Part shown: one piece after another, positions 25,246-33,265 of the stretch
Layout of the letters: each line of letters begins with the position of its first letter
Position numbering within the stretch: position 1 is the first letter of the stretch
Assembly: GCA_963665555.2 (NCBI GenBank)
Contig: OY762308.1
Span: forward strand, 2,604,001-2,668,000
DNA length: 64,000 bases
Source of the DNA: CAXXXW01 sp963665555
Lineage (GTDB): Bacteria; Pseudomonadota; Alphaproteobacteria; Thalassobaculales; Thalassobaculaceae
Reading direction: 5' to 3'
Program-made: the position numbers and the translations under genes
Notes under the pieces: generated by a model
Database searches by the model: none
Told to the model about the DNA's origin: nothing
What the model saw: only the letters and a program-made list of their open reading frames with translations

Positions 25246-26241
25246 TCAGCCGTTGTAGAACCTTCGGCCCGTCTCGCGCAGCCAGACGCGGACGAGGCGG
25301 CGCTTGCGCTCCGGCTCCGGCCAGTCCCGGAAGGCGGTGCGCTTGTGGCCCAGCACCCGGTTGTCGAGGAACTGGATCTGGCCCGGCTCGAACGGGAACT
25401 CGGTGTACATCGCCGGGTCGTCCACGAAGGAGAACCAGGCCGCCAGCGCCGCCTCGCTCTCCCGGTCCACCGCCTTGCCCGCCATCGCGTAGCCCCGGTA
25501 GATCAGCTGGCGCGAGACCCGCACGCGCAGGCCGCCCCCAGCCTCCTCGCGCAGGACCGGGTTGGCCAGCGTCGGCGCGTCGCCCTCGGCGTGCTCGCGC
25601 TGGCGGTCGAAGAAATAGGGGCGGTAGAGCCGGGGCAGCAGGTCCGGATGCGCCGCCGCCATGCGGTTGTGCACCGCCGTCATGCTGACCACCCGGCTGA
25701 TCCCGCCCTCCATCGCGGGGGCGAGGCAGAGCAGGCCCACATGGTCCGGCGGGCGGATGTTGTAGGAGTTGTCGGTGTGGAAGCTCTGCTCCTCGTTGGT
25801 CCGGTCCGGGCGGACGCCGTTGCCCGACGGCTTGCCGTAGTCGGCGACGGTGTAGAGCAGGCGGCCGTCGCTCCATTTCTGCGCCACCGGGCGGCCCGTC
25901 ATCTGCGCCAGCAGCCAGTAGACGGCGACCGCCTCGTCCCGGTCCATCGCGTCGAGCGGCAGGCGGTCGACAATCGCGAAGCCGAGGCCGGCGTCGAGTT
26001 CGCGGCGGACCTCCGCCATGAGCGCGGCGCAGGCGGGCATTTCGACATCGCGGGGCGACAGCGCGAGCACCGGCAGCGGGTTCGCCCGCAGCAGGGCGAG
26101 CGTCGCCTCGATTTCCGCCAGGCAATCGGCGGAGAGGCGATGGCGCCCGGCGCCCGGCGCGAGGTCGGCGCCGGTCCACGCGTCCGGCCCGGCGCGCGGC
26201 GGGCGGGCGGCGATGTCCCCGGCGGGGACGGCTTCGGGCAT
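25246..26241 (-). CDS. TauD/TfdA family Fe(II)/2-oxoglutarate-dependent dioxygenase
   Basis: 331 residues. The iron facial triad starts with HTD in EEQSFHTDNSYNIRPPDHVG; the distal His is probably in DNRVLGHKRTAFRDWPEPER, which with Arg binds 2-oxoglutarate. GFAIVDRLPLDAMDRDEAVA and LLYTVADYGKPSGNGVRPDR are typical of the TauD/CAS-like fold. It heads a two-gene unit with the HpaB-like hydroxylase, suggesting a joint oxidative pathway for an aromatic or amine compound, but neither substrate is known. Confidence 0.9.
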   Translation of the reverse strand: MPEAVPAGDIAARPPRAGPDAWTGADLAPGAGRHRLSADCLAEIEATLALLRANPLPVLALSPRDVEMPACAALMAEVRRELDAGLGFAIVDRLPLDAMDRDEAVAVYWLLAQMTGRPVAQKWSDGRLLYTVADYGKPSGNGVRPDRTNEEQSFHTDNSYNIRPPDHVGLLCLAPAMEGGISRVVSMTAVHNRMAAAHPDLLPRLYRPYFFDRQREHAEGDAPTLANPVLREEAGGGLRVRVSRQLIYRGYAMAGKAVDRESEAALAAWFSFVDDPAMYTEFPFEPGQIQFLDNRVLGHKRTAFRDWPEPERKRRLVRVWLRETGRRFYNG

Positions 26242-26782
26242 GGCGCGGACTCCCCCGTGTCGAACCTCCCCGCAGTTTCCGCCCCCGCGCCCCCCGGCGC
26301 AAGGGCGGGATCGCGGCGGCGGCGCCCCGGACCGCGCCGCCCCGGATTTAGCCGCGCCCCGGATTCAATCCGGGGTCCAGCGGCTCGGGCGCGAAGCGAA
26401 GCGGCGCGAGCGGCCGGCGACGGGGCGCCGGCGGAGGAGCGGCGGCGCGGGGCGCGCCGGGCCATGCAACATATGCGGTTTGCAACCGATCGAAGGTCAG
26501 TTAGTTTCCGATCGAGAGTCGGTTGTTAACCGATCGTTCGCCGATTGCAAGCCGGTCGAGGTTGCCCGTTCGGTGGCGGCGCGACGGTCGCCTGTGTCGG
26601 CGGTGCTGGGCAAGGGACGGTAAACGACCAAGCAAGCCTTGCGATCGCCCATGTGATTGACAACGGCATCGGTTTGCGTGTTGCATGGTGGACGGGTCGC
26701 GTTGTCTGCGAGATGGTATCGGACTGTGGCATAAAACCATCTCCACGCGACGTTGCCGCCATGCCAACAGGGAGAATTGAGA
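26242..26782. other. Gene-free stretch of 541 bases before the GIY-YIG gene
   Basis: The first part (to about 26460) is GC-rich like the chromosome; from about 26465 the composition falls. I find no convincing gene; the three minus-strand ORFs here are frame shadows without family sequence or ribosome sites. Contents: an array of CCGATCG-like sites and CGGTT-N3-AACCG palindromes at 26476-26558, and a perfect TTGACA at 26657-26662 followed 18 bases later by only a weak -10-like TTGCAT. A ribosome site GGGAGAA precedes ATG 26783. Confidence 0.6.
26476..26558. promoter_or_regulatory. Array of phased palindromic operator-like sites
   Basis: CCGATCG occurs at 26486, 26508 and 26530, exactly 22 bases apart, with related CCGATTG at 26541 and CCGGTCG at 26552. 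Two of these belong to palindromes: CGGTT-TGC-AACCG (26476-26488) and TCGGTT-GTT-AACCGA (26519-26533), 44 bases apart by their centres. Multiples of 11 bases put all sites on the same face of the helix. The likely binder is the HTH protein encoded downstream, by inference from position. Confidence 0.55.
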
Positions 26783-27475
26783 ATGGACAGTTTGGGTGAT
26801 CGCATTAGCAATGCGCGTAGCGCTAAAGGGATGACGCAGGCGGACGTTGCGAAAAGAATGAGCTATTCTGTGTCATTGATCAGTTTCTGGGAGACAGGAC
26901 GGGCGACACCGTCAAAAAAACAATTGAAAAGGCTGGAAAAAATTTTGGGTAAGTTGGATCCTCCATCTGTTGGGGAATGGTTGCGGAACGAAAGAAATTC
27001 AAAAAATCTGTCGCAGAAAGAACTCGCGAAACTCGCGGGTGTGTCTTCGCAAACGATAAGCAATACCGAGAGAAATTATACAGAACCGCAGCAAAATATT
27101 GTTGACAGACTTAGAAAAGCTCTTAATGTTAGCATTCCTGAAGAAATTGAGGATGCTGTTGAAAAATCTGAAGATAGTTCTACTCCGGGTGTGAGTGATG
27201 CAAAGTCTTTTGATCCATTTAATGACTCAACTTGGCCAGAAATCGGGGGCATTTATGTTTTCTTTGACGAAGCAAACAGGCCGATTTATATTGGTCAGAG
27301 CAATTCCATCGGGAGGCGCATCAAAGACCATAGCGACAGGCGTTGGTATTTCGATCCGGTGGTGAAAAGCGGGAAATATGTGGAAATTGAGGACGAAACA
27401 CTCAGGAGAAACGTGGAAAAAATTTTGATAAAACTTGTGCGGTCTTATACAATTTTTAACAAACAGCATAGATAG
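26783..27475 (+). CDS. Two HTH-XRE domains fused to a GIY-YIG nuclease domain
   Basis: 230 residues. HTH 1 spans about residues 4-58 (ARSAKGMTQADVAKRMSYSV), HTH 2 about 63-118 (LRNERNSKNLSQKELAKLAG), then an acidic linker, then a compact GIY-YIG domain from 150: GGIYVFF (156-158), PIYIGQSNSIGRRIKDH (YIG 169-171, Arg 178), and the putative metal Glu212 in RRNVEKILIKLV. Codon use is AT-rich and unlike its surroundings, so the gene was probably acquired recently. The start at 26783 is chosen for its GGGAGAA site and for beginning just before HTH 1. It may be a self-regulated nuclease of a defence, mobile or toxin-like system; which one is unknown. Confidence 0.85.
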   Translation: MDSLGDRISNARSAKGMTQADVAKRMSYSVSLISFWETGRATPSKKQLKRLEKILGKLDPPSVGEWLRNERNSKNLSQKELAKLAGVSSQTISNTERNYTEPQQNIVDRLRKALNVSIPEEIEDAVEKSEDSSTPGVSDAKSFDPFNDSTWPEIGGIYVFFDEANRPIYIGQSNSIGRRIKDHSDRRWYFDPVVKSGKYVEIEDETLRRNVEKILIKLVRSYTIFNKQHR

Positions 27476-27533
27476 CGAGGATATTGCGCAAGATTGCCCG
27501 GTTAATCATGCGCAAAACAGGTCAGCACTAACC

Positions 27534-28325
27534 TTGCCGCTGCTTCATCTCGCGATCCTGGCCCTGGTGCAGGGGCTGACCGAGTTCCTGCCGGTGTCTT
27601 CCTCCGGCCATCTCGCGCTGGCGCCGCGGCTCATGGACTGGCCGGACCAGGGGCGCGCGATCGACGTGGCCGTGCATGTCGGGAGCCTGTTGGCCGTCCT
27701 GCTCTATTTCCGGGGCGACATCGCCCGGATGCTGGCCGGGCTGGCGCGGGGCGGCGCGGGCGACCCCGGGCGGCGGCTGTTCCTGCAGATCGCGCTCGCC
27801 TCGCTGCCGGTGGTCGCCGCCGGATACCTGGTCTCGCGCCTGCCCGACGGCGCCTTGCGGAGCGTCGAGGCGATCGGCTGGGCGACGCTGCTGTTCGGCG
27901 TCGCGCTCGGCGTCGCGGACCGGGCCGGCGCGTCCGTCCGGCGCGTCGAGACGGCGGGATACGGGGCGGCGCTGGCGATCGGTCTGGCGCAGGTCCTGGC
28001 CCTGGTCCCGGGCGCGAGCCGGTCCGGCGTCACGATGACGGCGGCGCGCGCCCTCGGCTTCCGGCGGGCGGACGCGGCGCGGTTTTCCATGCTGCTCGGA
28101 ATCCCGGCCATCCTCGGCGCGGGAACGCTGGAGGGGATCGGCCTGTGGCGCGCCGGCGGCGCGGCCCCGTGGCTGGACGCCGCGCTGGCCGCCGGAATCG
28201 CCTTCGCCGCCGCGCTCGCCGCCATCGCGGCGATGATGGCGTGGCTGCGCCGCGCCGGCTTCATGCCCTTCGTGCTCTACCGGGTCGCGCTGGGCGGCGC
28301 GCTGCTCGCCTGGGCCTACCTTTAG
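27534..28325 (+). CDS. uppP: Undecaprenyl-diphosphatase (UppP/BacA)
   Basis: 263 residues if begun at TTG 27534. Inner-membrane enzyme that recycles undecaprenyl pyrophosphate for cell-wall synthesis. Signature motifs are LTEFLPVSSSGHLALAP and VPGASRSGVTMTAARALGFR, with about seven to eight membrane helices. TTG is chosen because family members start a few residues before LAILALVQGLTEFLPVSSSG, and no ATG or GTG is available there in frame. Upstream lies the low-GC islet, only 58 bases after the GIY-YIG stop, so the native promoter was probably replaced. Confidence 0.92.
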   Translation: MPLLHLAILALVQGLTEFLPVSSSGHLALAPRLMDWPDQGRAIDVAVHVGSLLAVLLYFRGDIARMLAGLARGGAGDPGRRLFLQIALASLPVVAAGYLVSRLPDGALRSVEAIGWATLLFGVALGVADRAGASVRRVETAGYGAALAIGLAQVLALVPGASRSGVTMTAARALGFRRADAARFSMLLGIPAILGAGTLEGIGLWRAGGAAPWLDAALAAGIAFAAALAAIAAMMAWLRRAGFMPFVLYRVALGGALLAWAYL

Positions 28326-29785
28326 CTCCCGCCCTCGCCGGGCGCCCCGCCCGCCGCGCCCGCCGCGCCGAGGGGCAGCGTCAGCCGGGCGACCAGGCCG
28401 CCGCCCTCGCGGTCGCGCAGTTCGATGTCGCCGCCGTGGCGGCGCGCGGCCGCCCGCGCGATGGCGAGGCCGAGGCCGATCCCGCCGGTCTCGCGGCCGC
28501 GCGACGGCTCCAGGCGGACGAAGGGGCGGAAGACCTCCTCGCGGCGGCCGGGCGGGATTCCGGGACCCCTGTCGGCGATCTCGACGATCGCGGCGCCCGC
28601 GCCCGCCGCCAGCCGCGCGTCGGCCCGCCCGCCGTAGCGCAGCGCGTTTTCGAGCAGGTTGGCGACGGCGCGGCGCAGCGCCGCCGGCCGCGCCTCCATC
28701 GCCAGCCGGTCCGGCCCCTCGTAGCGCGCCGCCCCGCCGGAATCGGCGATGTCGTCCACCAGCGCGCGGACCAGCGCCGCCAGGTCGACCGGGACGCGCG
28801 CCTCGGCGGCGATGTCGTCGCGCGCGAAGGAGAGCGTCGCGTCGAGCATCGCCCGCATCTCCTCGACATCGGCTTGCGCCCGGCCCCTCTGCTCGGGGTC
28901 CTCGATGAACTCGGCCCTGAGCGCGAGCCGGGTGGCGACGGTGCGCAGGTCGTGCGAGATCGCGGCCAGCATCGTCGTGCGGTCGTCCACCAGCGCGCGG
29001 ATGCGCCCGGCCATGCGGTTGAAGGCGCGGGCCGCCGCCCGCGTCTCGCGGCCGCCGCGCTCCTCCAGCGGCGGCGCGCGGGCGTCCAGCCCCAGCCGGT
29101 CGGCGGCCTCGGCGAGGCGGCGCAGCGGCCGCGTCATGCGGCGCGCCGCCCAGGCGCTCAGCACGATCGCGGCAAGCAGGACCGGCGCGAGCCAGAACGC
29201 CGCCGCGAGCAGGCCGGACCCCCGCGGCGGCCGCAGCCCGACGCGGAACAGCAGCCACTCGCCCGTGCGCAGCCCGACCCGGATGGCGAGCGCGGGGCCG
29301 CGCCAGCCGTCCCGGTCGCGCCCGCCCCGCTCCGCCGCGAGGCCGGGGAAACCGTCGGCGGCGTCGCGGCGTCCCGGCGCGAGGAAGCGCGTCTCCAGCG
29401 GCCGGTCGCCCAGACCGGCCAGCGCGCGGCGCGCGACCGGCTCGTAGGCGCCGGCGAACCGCCATCTCTCCGGCGGCGGCAATGGCTGCGGCGACGCGGC
29501 GAAGCGCAGGCGCAGGCCGGGGCTGTTCAGCGCCCAAATCACGCCGGCGCGCTCCGCCGCCGGCATGTCCTCGACCAGTCCGACGATGCGGACGACCCGG
29601 TCGCCGATGGCGGCGGCCTGAGCCTCGATATGGCGCTCGCGGTGGCCGAACCAGAACACCGCCGCCGTCGCCGCCTGCACGGCCAGCAGCGCCGCGACCA
29701 GCACCAGGGCGACCCGGCCGCCGATCCCGGCCGGCCAGAGCCGGAGGAGCCGCGCGCGGCGGCGCGCCCGCCCGCCGCCGCTCAT
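28322..29785 (-). CDS. Sensor histidine kinase with HAMP domain
   Basis: 487 residues. Membrane helix 1 at about 22-45, periplasmic sensor of some 145 residues, helix 2 at about 192-215 followed by HAMP (RRMTRPLRRLAEAADRLGLD). The phosphoacceptor is His278 in AAISHDLRTVATRLAL; the ATPase part has AVANLLENALRYGG (N box), EIADRGPGIPPG (G1) and GGIGLGLAIARAAARRHGGD (G2). It is in the EnvZ/RstB style. Its ATG overlaps the stop of the response regulator. The stimulus is unknown, but the neighbour Spy-like gene suggests envelope stress. Confidence 0.95.
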   Translation of the reverse strand: MSGGGRARRRARLLRLWPAGIGGRVALVLVAALLAVQAATAAVFWFGHRERHIEAQAAAIGDRVVRIVGLVEDMPAAERAGVIWALNSPGLRLRFAASPQPLPPPERWRFAGAYEPVARRALAGLGDRPLETRFLAPGRRDAADGFPGLAAERGGRDRDGWRGPALAIRVGLRTGEWLLFRVGLRPPRGSGLLAAAFWLAPVLLAAIVLSAWAARRMTRPLRRLAEAADRLGLDARAPPLEERGGRETRAAARAFNRMAGRIRALVDDRTTMLAAISHDLRTVATRLALRAEFIEDPEQRGRAQADVEEMRAMLDATLSFARDDIAAEARVPVDLAALVRALVDDIADSGGAARYEGPDRLAMEARPAALRRAVANLLENALRYGGRADARLAAGAGAAIVEIADRGPGIPPGRREEVFRPFVRLEPSRGRETGGIGLGLAIARAAARRHGGDIELRDREGGGLVARLTLPLGAAGAAGGAPGEGGS

Positions 29786-30501
29786 TCCCGCTCGACCCGG
29801 GCGGCGAACACATAGCCGCCGCCCCGGACGGTCTTGATCCGGGCCGGGTCGCGCGGGTCGGCCTCGATCTTGCGCCGCAGCCGGCTGACCTGGACATCGA
29901 CGCTGCGGTCGAACGGGACCGCCGCCCGGCCCCGCGTCAGGTCCAGCAGCGCGTCGCGGCTCAGCACCCGGTTGGGGCGCTCGGCCAGCGCGGCCAGCAG
30001 GTCGAACTCGCCCGCCGTCAGGTCCACAAGCGCGCCGTCCGGGTCGCGCAACTCGCGCCGCGCCGTGTCGAGCCGCCAGCCGTCGAAGGCGAGCGCGCGC
30101 CCGGCGGCGGCCTCGGCCGGCCCCGGCGCGACGGCGCCCCGCCGCAGCACCGCCCGGATGCGCGCCAGCAGTTCGCGCGGGTTGAAGGGCTTGGCCATGT
30201 AGTCGTCCGCGCCCATCTCCAGGCCGACGATGCGGTCGGTGTCCTCGCCGACGGCCGTCAGCATGACGATGGGCAGGCTGGACGCCGCCCGCACCCGGCG
30301 GCAGAGCGACAGCCCGTCCTCGCCCGGCAGCATCAGGTCGAGCACGAGGAGGTCGAAACGGCCGGCCTCCAGCGCCCGGAACATCGCGCGCCCGTCCGCC
30401 GCCGTCTCGACGCGATAGCCGTGCCGGGCGAGGAACCGGGCCAGCAGGGCGCGGATCTCCCGGTCGTCGTCCACCACGAGGATATGGGGCGAGGCGGCCA
30501 T
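29782..30501 (-). CDS. OmpR-family response regulator
   Basis: 239 residues. Receiver domain with acidic pocket VVDDDREIRALL and phosphorylation site Asp55 in DLLVLDLMLPGEDG; Lys in YMAKPFNPRELLARIRAVLR. The winged-helix DNA-binding domain includes LTAGEFDLLAALAERPNRVL and DVQVSRLRRKIEADPRDPAR. Start ATG 30501. First gene of a two-gene operon with its kinase. The Spy/CpxP-like gene starts on the other strand 212 bases away. Confidence 0.96.
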   Translation of the reverse strand: MAASPHILVVDDDREIRALLARFLARHGYRVETAADGRAMFRALEAGRFDLLVLDLMLPGEDGLSLCRRVRAASSLPIVMLTAVGEDTDRIVGLEMGADDYMAKPFNPRELLARIRAVLRRGAVAPGPAEAAAGRALAFDGWRLDTARRELRDPDGALVDLTAGEFDLLAALAERPNRVLSRDALLDLTRGRAAVPFDRSVDVQVSRLRRKIEADPRDPARIKTVRGGGYVFAARVERE

Positions 30502-30567
30502 GGCCCGGAGTTTACAGGCCCGCCGGCCCCGCCCGCGCCGTCCGCGCGAAAAAAATCGTAACCGGAT

Positions 30568-30590
30568 GTTGCGGCGGCCGGTTCCGCAAC
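30568..30590. promoter_or_regulatory. Inverted repeat between the two-component system and the Spy-like gene
   Basis: GTTGCGG (30568-30574), nine bases, CCGCAAC (30584-30590): a perfect 7-base inverted repeat in the shared intergenic region. It could be a binding site for the adjacent OmpR-family regulator or a hairpin; no -10/-35 elements are clear. Confidence 0.4.
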
Positions 30591-30713
30591 GAAGCGTTAC
30601 CGAACCGGCCCGCCGGCGAAACACGGCGGCAACGCGCGACCCCCATGTCCATGGACGCGCGGCGCGCGACGCCGCCCAACCCGATCGGACTCGACGGACA
30701 AGGGAGACACGCC

Positions 30714-31220
30714 ATGAACAAGCTGAAAATCCTCGCCATCGCGGGCGGACTCGCCATCGCCGGCGCGGGCGGAGCGGCCGCCGTCGTCGCGGTCGCGCCG
30801 GACGCCGCGGTCGAGGCCGCGCGCGGCGGCCTCCACCTGGCGATGCACGGCGGACACGGCCACCGGGGCAAGCCCGGCCTCCACAAGGTGTGCCGCTTCG
30901 ACCGGGCCGGCAAGCTGGAGCACGCCTTCTCGTTCGTCGAGGGCATGATGACCTTCGACGAGCCGCAGGCGGCCGCCTGGGCCGGCCTCACGGACGCGAT
31001 CCGCGACGGCAACCGCGACGTGGACGCGGCCTGCGCCGGGATCGACGGGCCGGCGGAAACCTCGACCGCGAAACTGGCCGAGGTCGAGCTGGCGCTGGAG
31101 ACCGGCCTGTCGGCGGTCCGCAAGGTCCGCCCGGCCTACGAGGGCTTCTACGCCACGCTGGACGAGAAGCAGCGCGAGGCGCTGGACAGCCTCGGCCACC
31201 GGGGCCGCGGCTGGCGCTGA
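30714..31220 (+). CDS. Spy/CpxP-like periplasmic protein
   Basis: 168 residues. N-terminal signal or anchor sequence MNKLKILAIAGGLAIAGAGG, followed by a His-rich patch (HLAMHGGHGHRG) that may bind metal. The remainder is helical with FSFVEGMMTFDEPQAAAWAG, LAEVELALETGLSAVRKVRP and the LTxxQ-like LDEKQREALDSLGHRG. This is the layout of Spy/CpxP/ZraP periplasmic chaperone or sensor proteins. Start chosen by the AAGGGAGA site and by the signal peptide. Divergent from an OmpR/EnvZ-type pair, so probably its regulon member and feedback partner. Confidence 0.8.
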   Translation: MNKLKILAIAGGLAIAGAGGAAAVVAVAPDAAVEAARGGLHLAMHGGHGHRGKPGLHKVCRFDRAGKLEHAFSFVEGMMTFDEPQAAAWAGLTDAIRDGNRDVDAACAGIDGPAETSTAKLAEVELALETGLSAVRKVRPAYEGFYATLDEKQREALDSLGHRGRGWR

Positions 31221-31237
31221 CGGCCGCCGGAGGCCCG

Positions 31238-31271
31238 CCGGCCCCGGGGCCTCCCCCCGCCCCGGGGCCGG
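31238..31271 (+). terminator. Strong hairpin terminator after the Spy-like gene
   Basis: Twelve-base perfect stem: CCGGCCCCGGGG (31238-31249), a 10-base loop, and CCCCGGGGCCGG (31260-31271), followed by CATTTTC. It lies 18 bases after the stop codon at 31220. Confidence 0.75.
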
Positions 31272-31326
31272 CATTTTCTCGGGAGCCGCCCGCCCGCGGG
31301 CGTTTCCGCCGTCGCGGGCGGCCGCT

Positions 31327-32280
31327 CTACGCCGCCGCGCGGTCCCGGTTGTAGCGGCCGCCGGGGCGGAAGCGGTCGAGGTATTCGGGCAGCACGATCT
31401 CGCAGGCCGTCGCCTCGACGCCGAGATCGGCCAGGCCCGGCGCGCCGCCGGACGCCACGTTGTCCGCCTTCAGCAGCGCGACCTGGTCGCGGGTGAGCGG
31501 CGGGACCGGCAGGAGTTCGGCGAAACCGGCCAGGAGCCGCGCGACCGGGAACGGCAGGTCCACCAGCGGGCGGCGGCGGCGGACCTCCGCCAGCATGAGC
31601 TCCATCGCCTCGCGGAAGGTGTAGACCCTGGGGCCGGCGAGTTCGTAGGTCCGCCCGGCCGCGTCCGGCGCCTCCAGCGCGGCGAGCGCCGCGCGCGCCA
31701 CGTCGCGCACATAGACCGGCTGGAGCCGGGTCCGCCCGCCGCCGATCAGCGGCAGGGCCGGCGCCGTCGCCGCCATCGCGCCGAAGCGGTTGAAGAAGTC
31801 GTCGTCCGGGCCGAACACGACGCTGGGCCGCAGGATCGTCGCCTCCGGGAAGGCGTCCCGCAGGGCGGCCTCCCCCGCCGCCTTGGTGCGCGCGTAGCGC
31901 GAGGGCGAGGCCGGGTCCGCCCCGATCGCCGAGACATGGACCAGCCGCCGCGCGCCCGCCTCGGCCGCCGCGCGCGCAACCAGGCCCGGCCCCGCCGCCT
32001 GCACCGCGTCGAAGGTGTTGCGGCCGGACTCGTAAAGGATGCCGACCAGGGAGACGACGAACTCCGCCCCGTCGGCCGCGCGGGCGACCTGCGCGGCGTT
32101 CGTCACGTCCGCCTTCACCGGCGTCACCTGGCCCACCGCGCCCATGGGCTTCAGGAATTTCGCGCGCTCGACGTCGCGGCACCCGACGGTGACCAGCGCG
32201 CCGCGCGCCGCCAGTTCCCGCACGATGTTGCGGCCGACGAAGCCCGATCCTCCGAACACGACCGCGCGCTTGCCGTCCAT
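31327..32280 (-). CDS. Complex I NDUFA9-like NAD(P)-binding protein
   Basis: 317 residues. Atypical short-chain dehydrogenase fold with cofactor motif VFGGSGFVGRNIVRELAARG, and family features VTVGCRDVERAKFLKPMGAV, VSLVGILYESGRNTF, HVSAIGADPASPSRYARTKA and ILRPSVVFGPDDDFFNRFG. These fit the complex I NDUFA9 accessory subunit family, which is common in alphaproteobacteria. Start ATG 32280. It stands alone, away from a nuo operon in this window, so a direct complex I role cannot be shown here. Confidence 0.9.
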   Translation of the reverse strand: MDGKRAVVFGGSGFVGRNIVRELAARGALVTVGCRDVERAKFLKPMGAVGQVTPVKADVTNAAQVARAADGAEFVVSLVGILYESGRNTFDAVQAAGPGLVARAAAEAGARRLVHVSAIGADPASPSRYARTKAAGEAALRDAFPEATILRPSVVFGPDDDFFNRFGAMAATAPALPLIGGGRTRLQPVYVRDVARAALAALEAPDAAGRTYELAGPRVYTFREAMELMLAEVRRRRPLVDLPFPVARLLAGFAELLPVPPLTRDQVALLKADNVASGGAPGLADLGVEATACEIVLPEYLDRFRPGGRYNRDRAAA

Positions 32281-32492
32281 GCGTTCCCGCTCCCCTGTCC
32301 GCGCCTTCCCGTCCGGGCGCGACTTATAGCACGGGCCGCCCCGGCGGCGCGAGCGTCGCGGCGCGGAGGAAAGCGCGGGAAATCGGCGCGGGCGCGCGCG
32401 ACGGCGCTTGAAAAATCCGCGCGCGGCGCTAAAAGGGGGGCCTCGCGGCGCGGCGCGCGACGGGCGCGCGGCGCGGCGGGCGGAAGTGGGAC

Positions 32493-32579
<87 letters not shown>

Positions 32580-32653
32580 CATCCGTTCGACCGGGCGCCG
32601 CGCGACGGGCGGCGCGGCGGTCCCTCCCCTCCCGCTTCGAGGCGCCGGCCGGA

Positions 32654-33265
32654 ATGACCATCTCCCTGCACAAGGGCGACCTGCCGGACGGGCTGCGCTT
32701 CGGCGACTCGGTCGCGGTGGACAGCGAGACGATGGGCCTGCGCCCCGAACGCGACCGGCTGTGCGTCGTGCAGCTTTCCGCCGGGGACGGCGACGCCCAC
32801 CTGGTCCAGTTCGAGCGGGGCGCCTACCGGGCGCCGAACCTCTCGGCGCTGCTGGCCGATCCGGCCGTGACCAAGATTTTCCACTACGCCCGCTTCGACA
32901 TCGCGGCGCTGCGCGCCTGGCTGGGCGCGGTCGCGGCGCCGGTCTACTGCACCAAGATCGCGTCGAAGCTGACGCGCACCTATTCGGACCGCCACGGCCT
33001 CAAGGACCTGTGCAAGGAGCTGCTGGGCATCGACCTGTCGAAGCAGCAGCAATCCTCCGACTGGGGGGCCGGGCTGCTGTCGGAGGAGCAGTTGCGCTAC
33101 GCCGCCGCGGACGTGCTGCATCTGCACGCGATTCGCGGCATACTGGACGAGCGGCTGGAGCGCGAGGGCCGGGCCGAACTGGCGCGGGCCTGTTTCGCCT
33201 TCCTGCCCGCGCGGGCGCGGCTTGACCTGATCGGGTACGGTGACGAGGACATTTTCAGCCACTGA
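32654..33265 (+). CDS. Ribonuclease D-like 3'-5' exonuclease
   Basis: 203 residues. DEDDy exonuclease: ExoI DSETMGL (Asp23, Glu25), ExoII IFHYARFDIAALRAWL, ExoIII YAAADVLHL. It lacks the HRDC domains of long RNase D and corresponds to the short alphaproteobacterial form that precedes lptC. Likely acts on RNA 3' ends. The lptC start overlaps its last 26 bases. Start ATG 32654. Confidence 0.9.
   Translation: MTISLHKGDLPDGLRFGDSVAVDSETMGLRPERDRLCVVQLSAGDGDAHLVQFERGAYRAPNLSALLADPAVTKIFHYARFDIAALRAWLGAVAAPVYCTKIASKLTRTYSDRHGLKDLCKELLGIDLSKQQQSSDWGAGLLSEEQLRYAAADVLHLHAIRGILDERLEREGRAELARACFAFLPARARLDLIGYGDEDIFSH

Noticed and set aside
26657..26686. TTGACA followed by TTGCAT as a promoter for the GIY-YIG gene
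   Set aside because: The -35 is perfect but the -10 matches only three of six positions; kept only as a note in the gap entry.
26497..26811. Three minus-strand ORFs upstream of the GIY-YIG gene
   Set aside because: They are overlapping frames of one another, have no ribosome site or domain, and cross the operator-like array.
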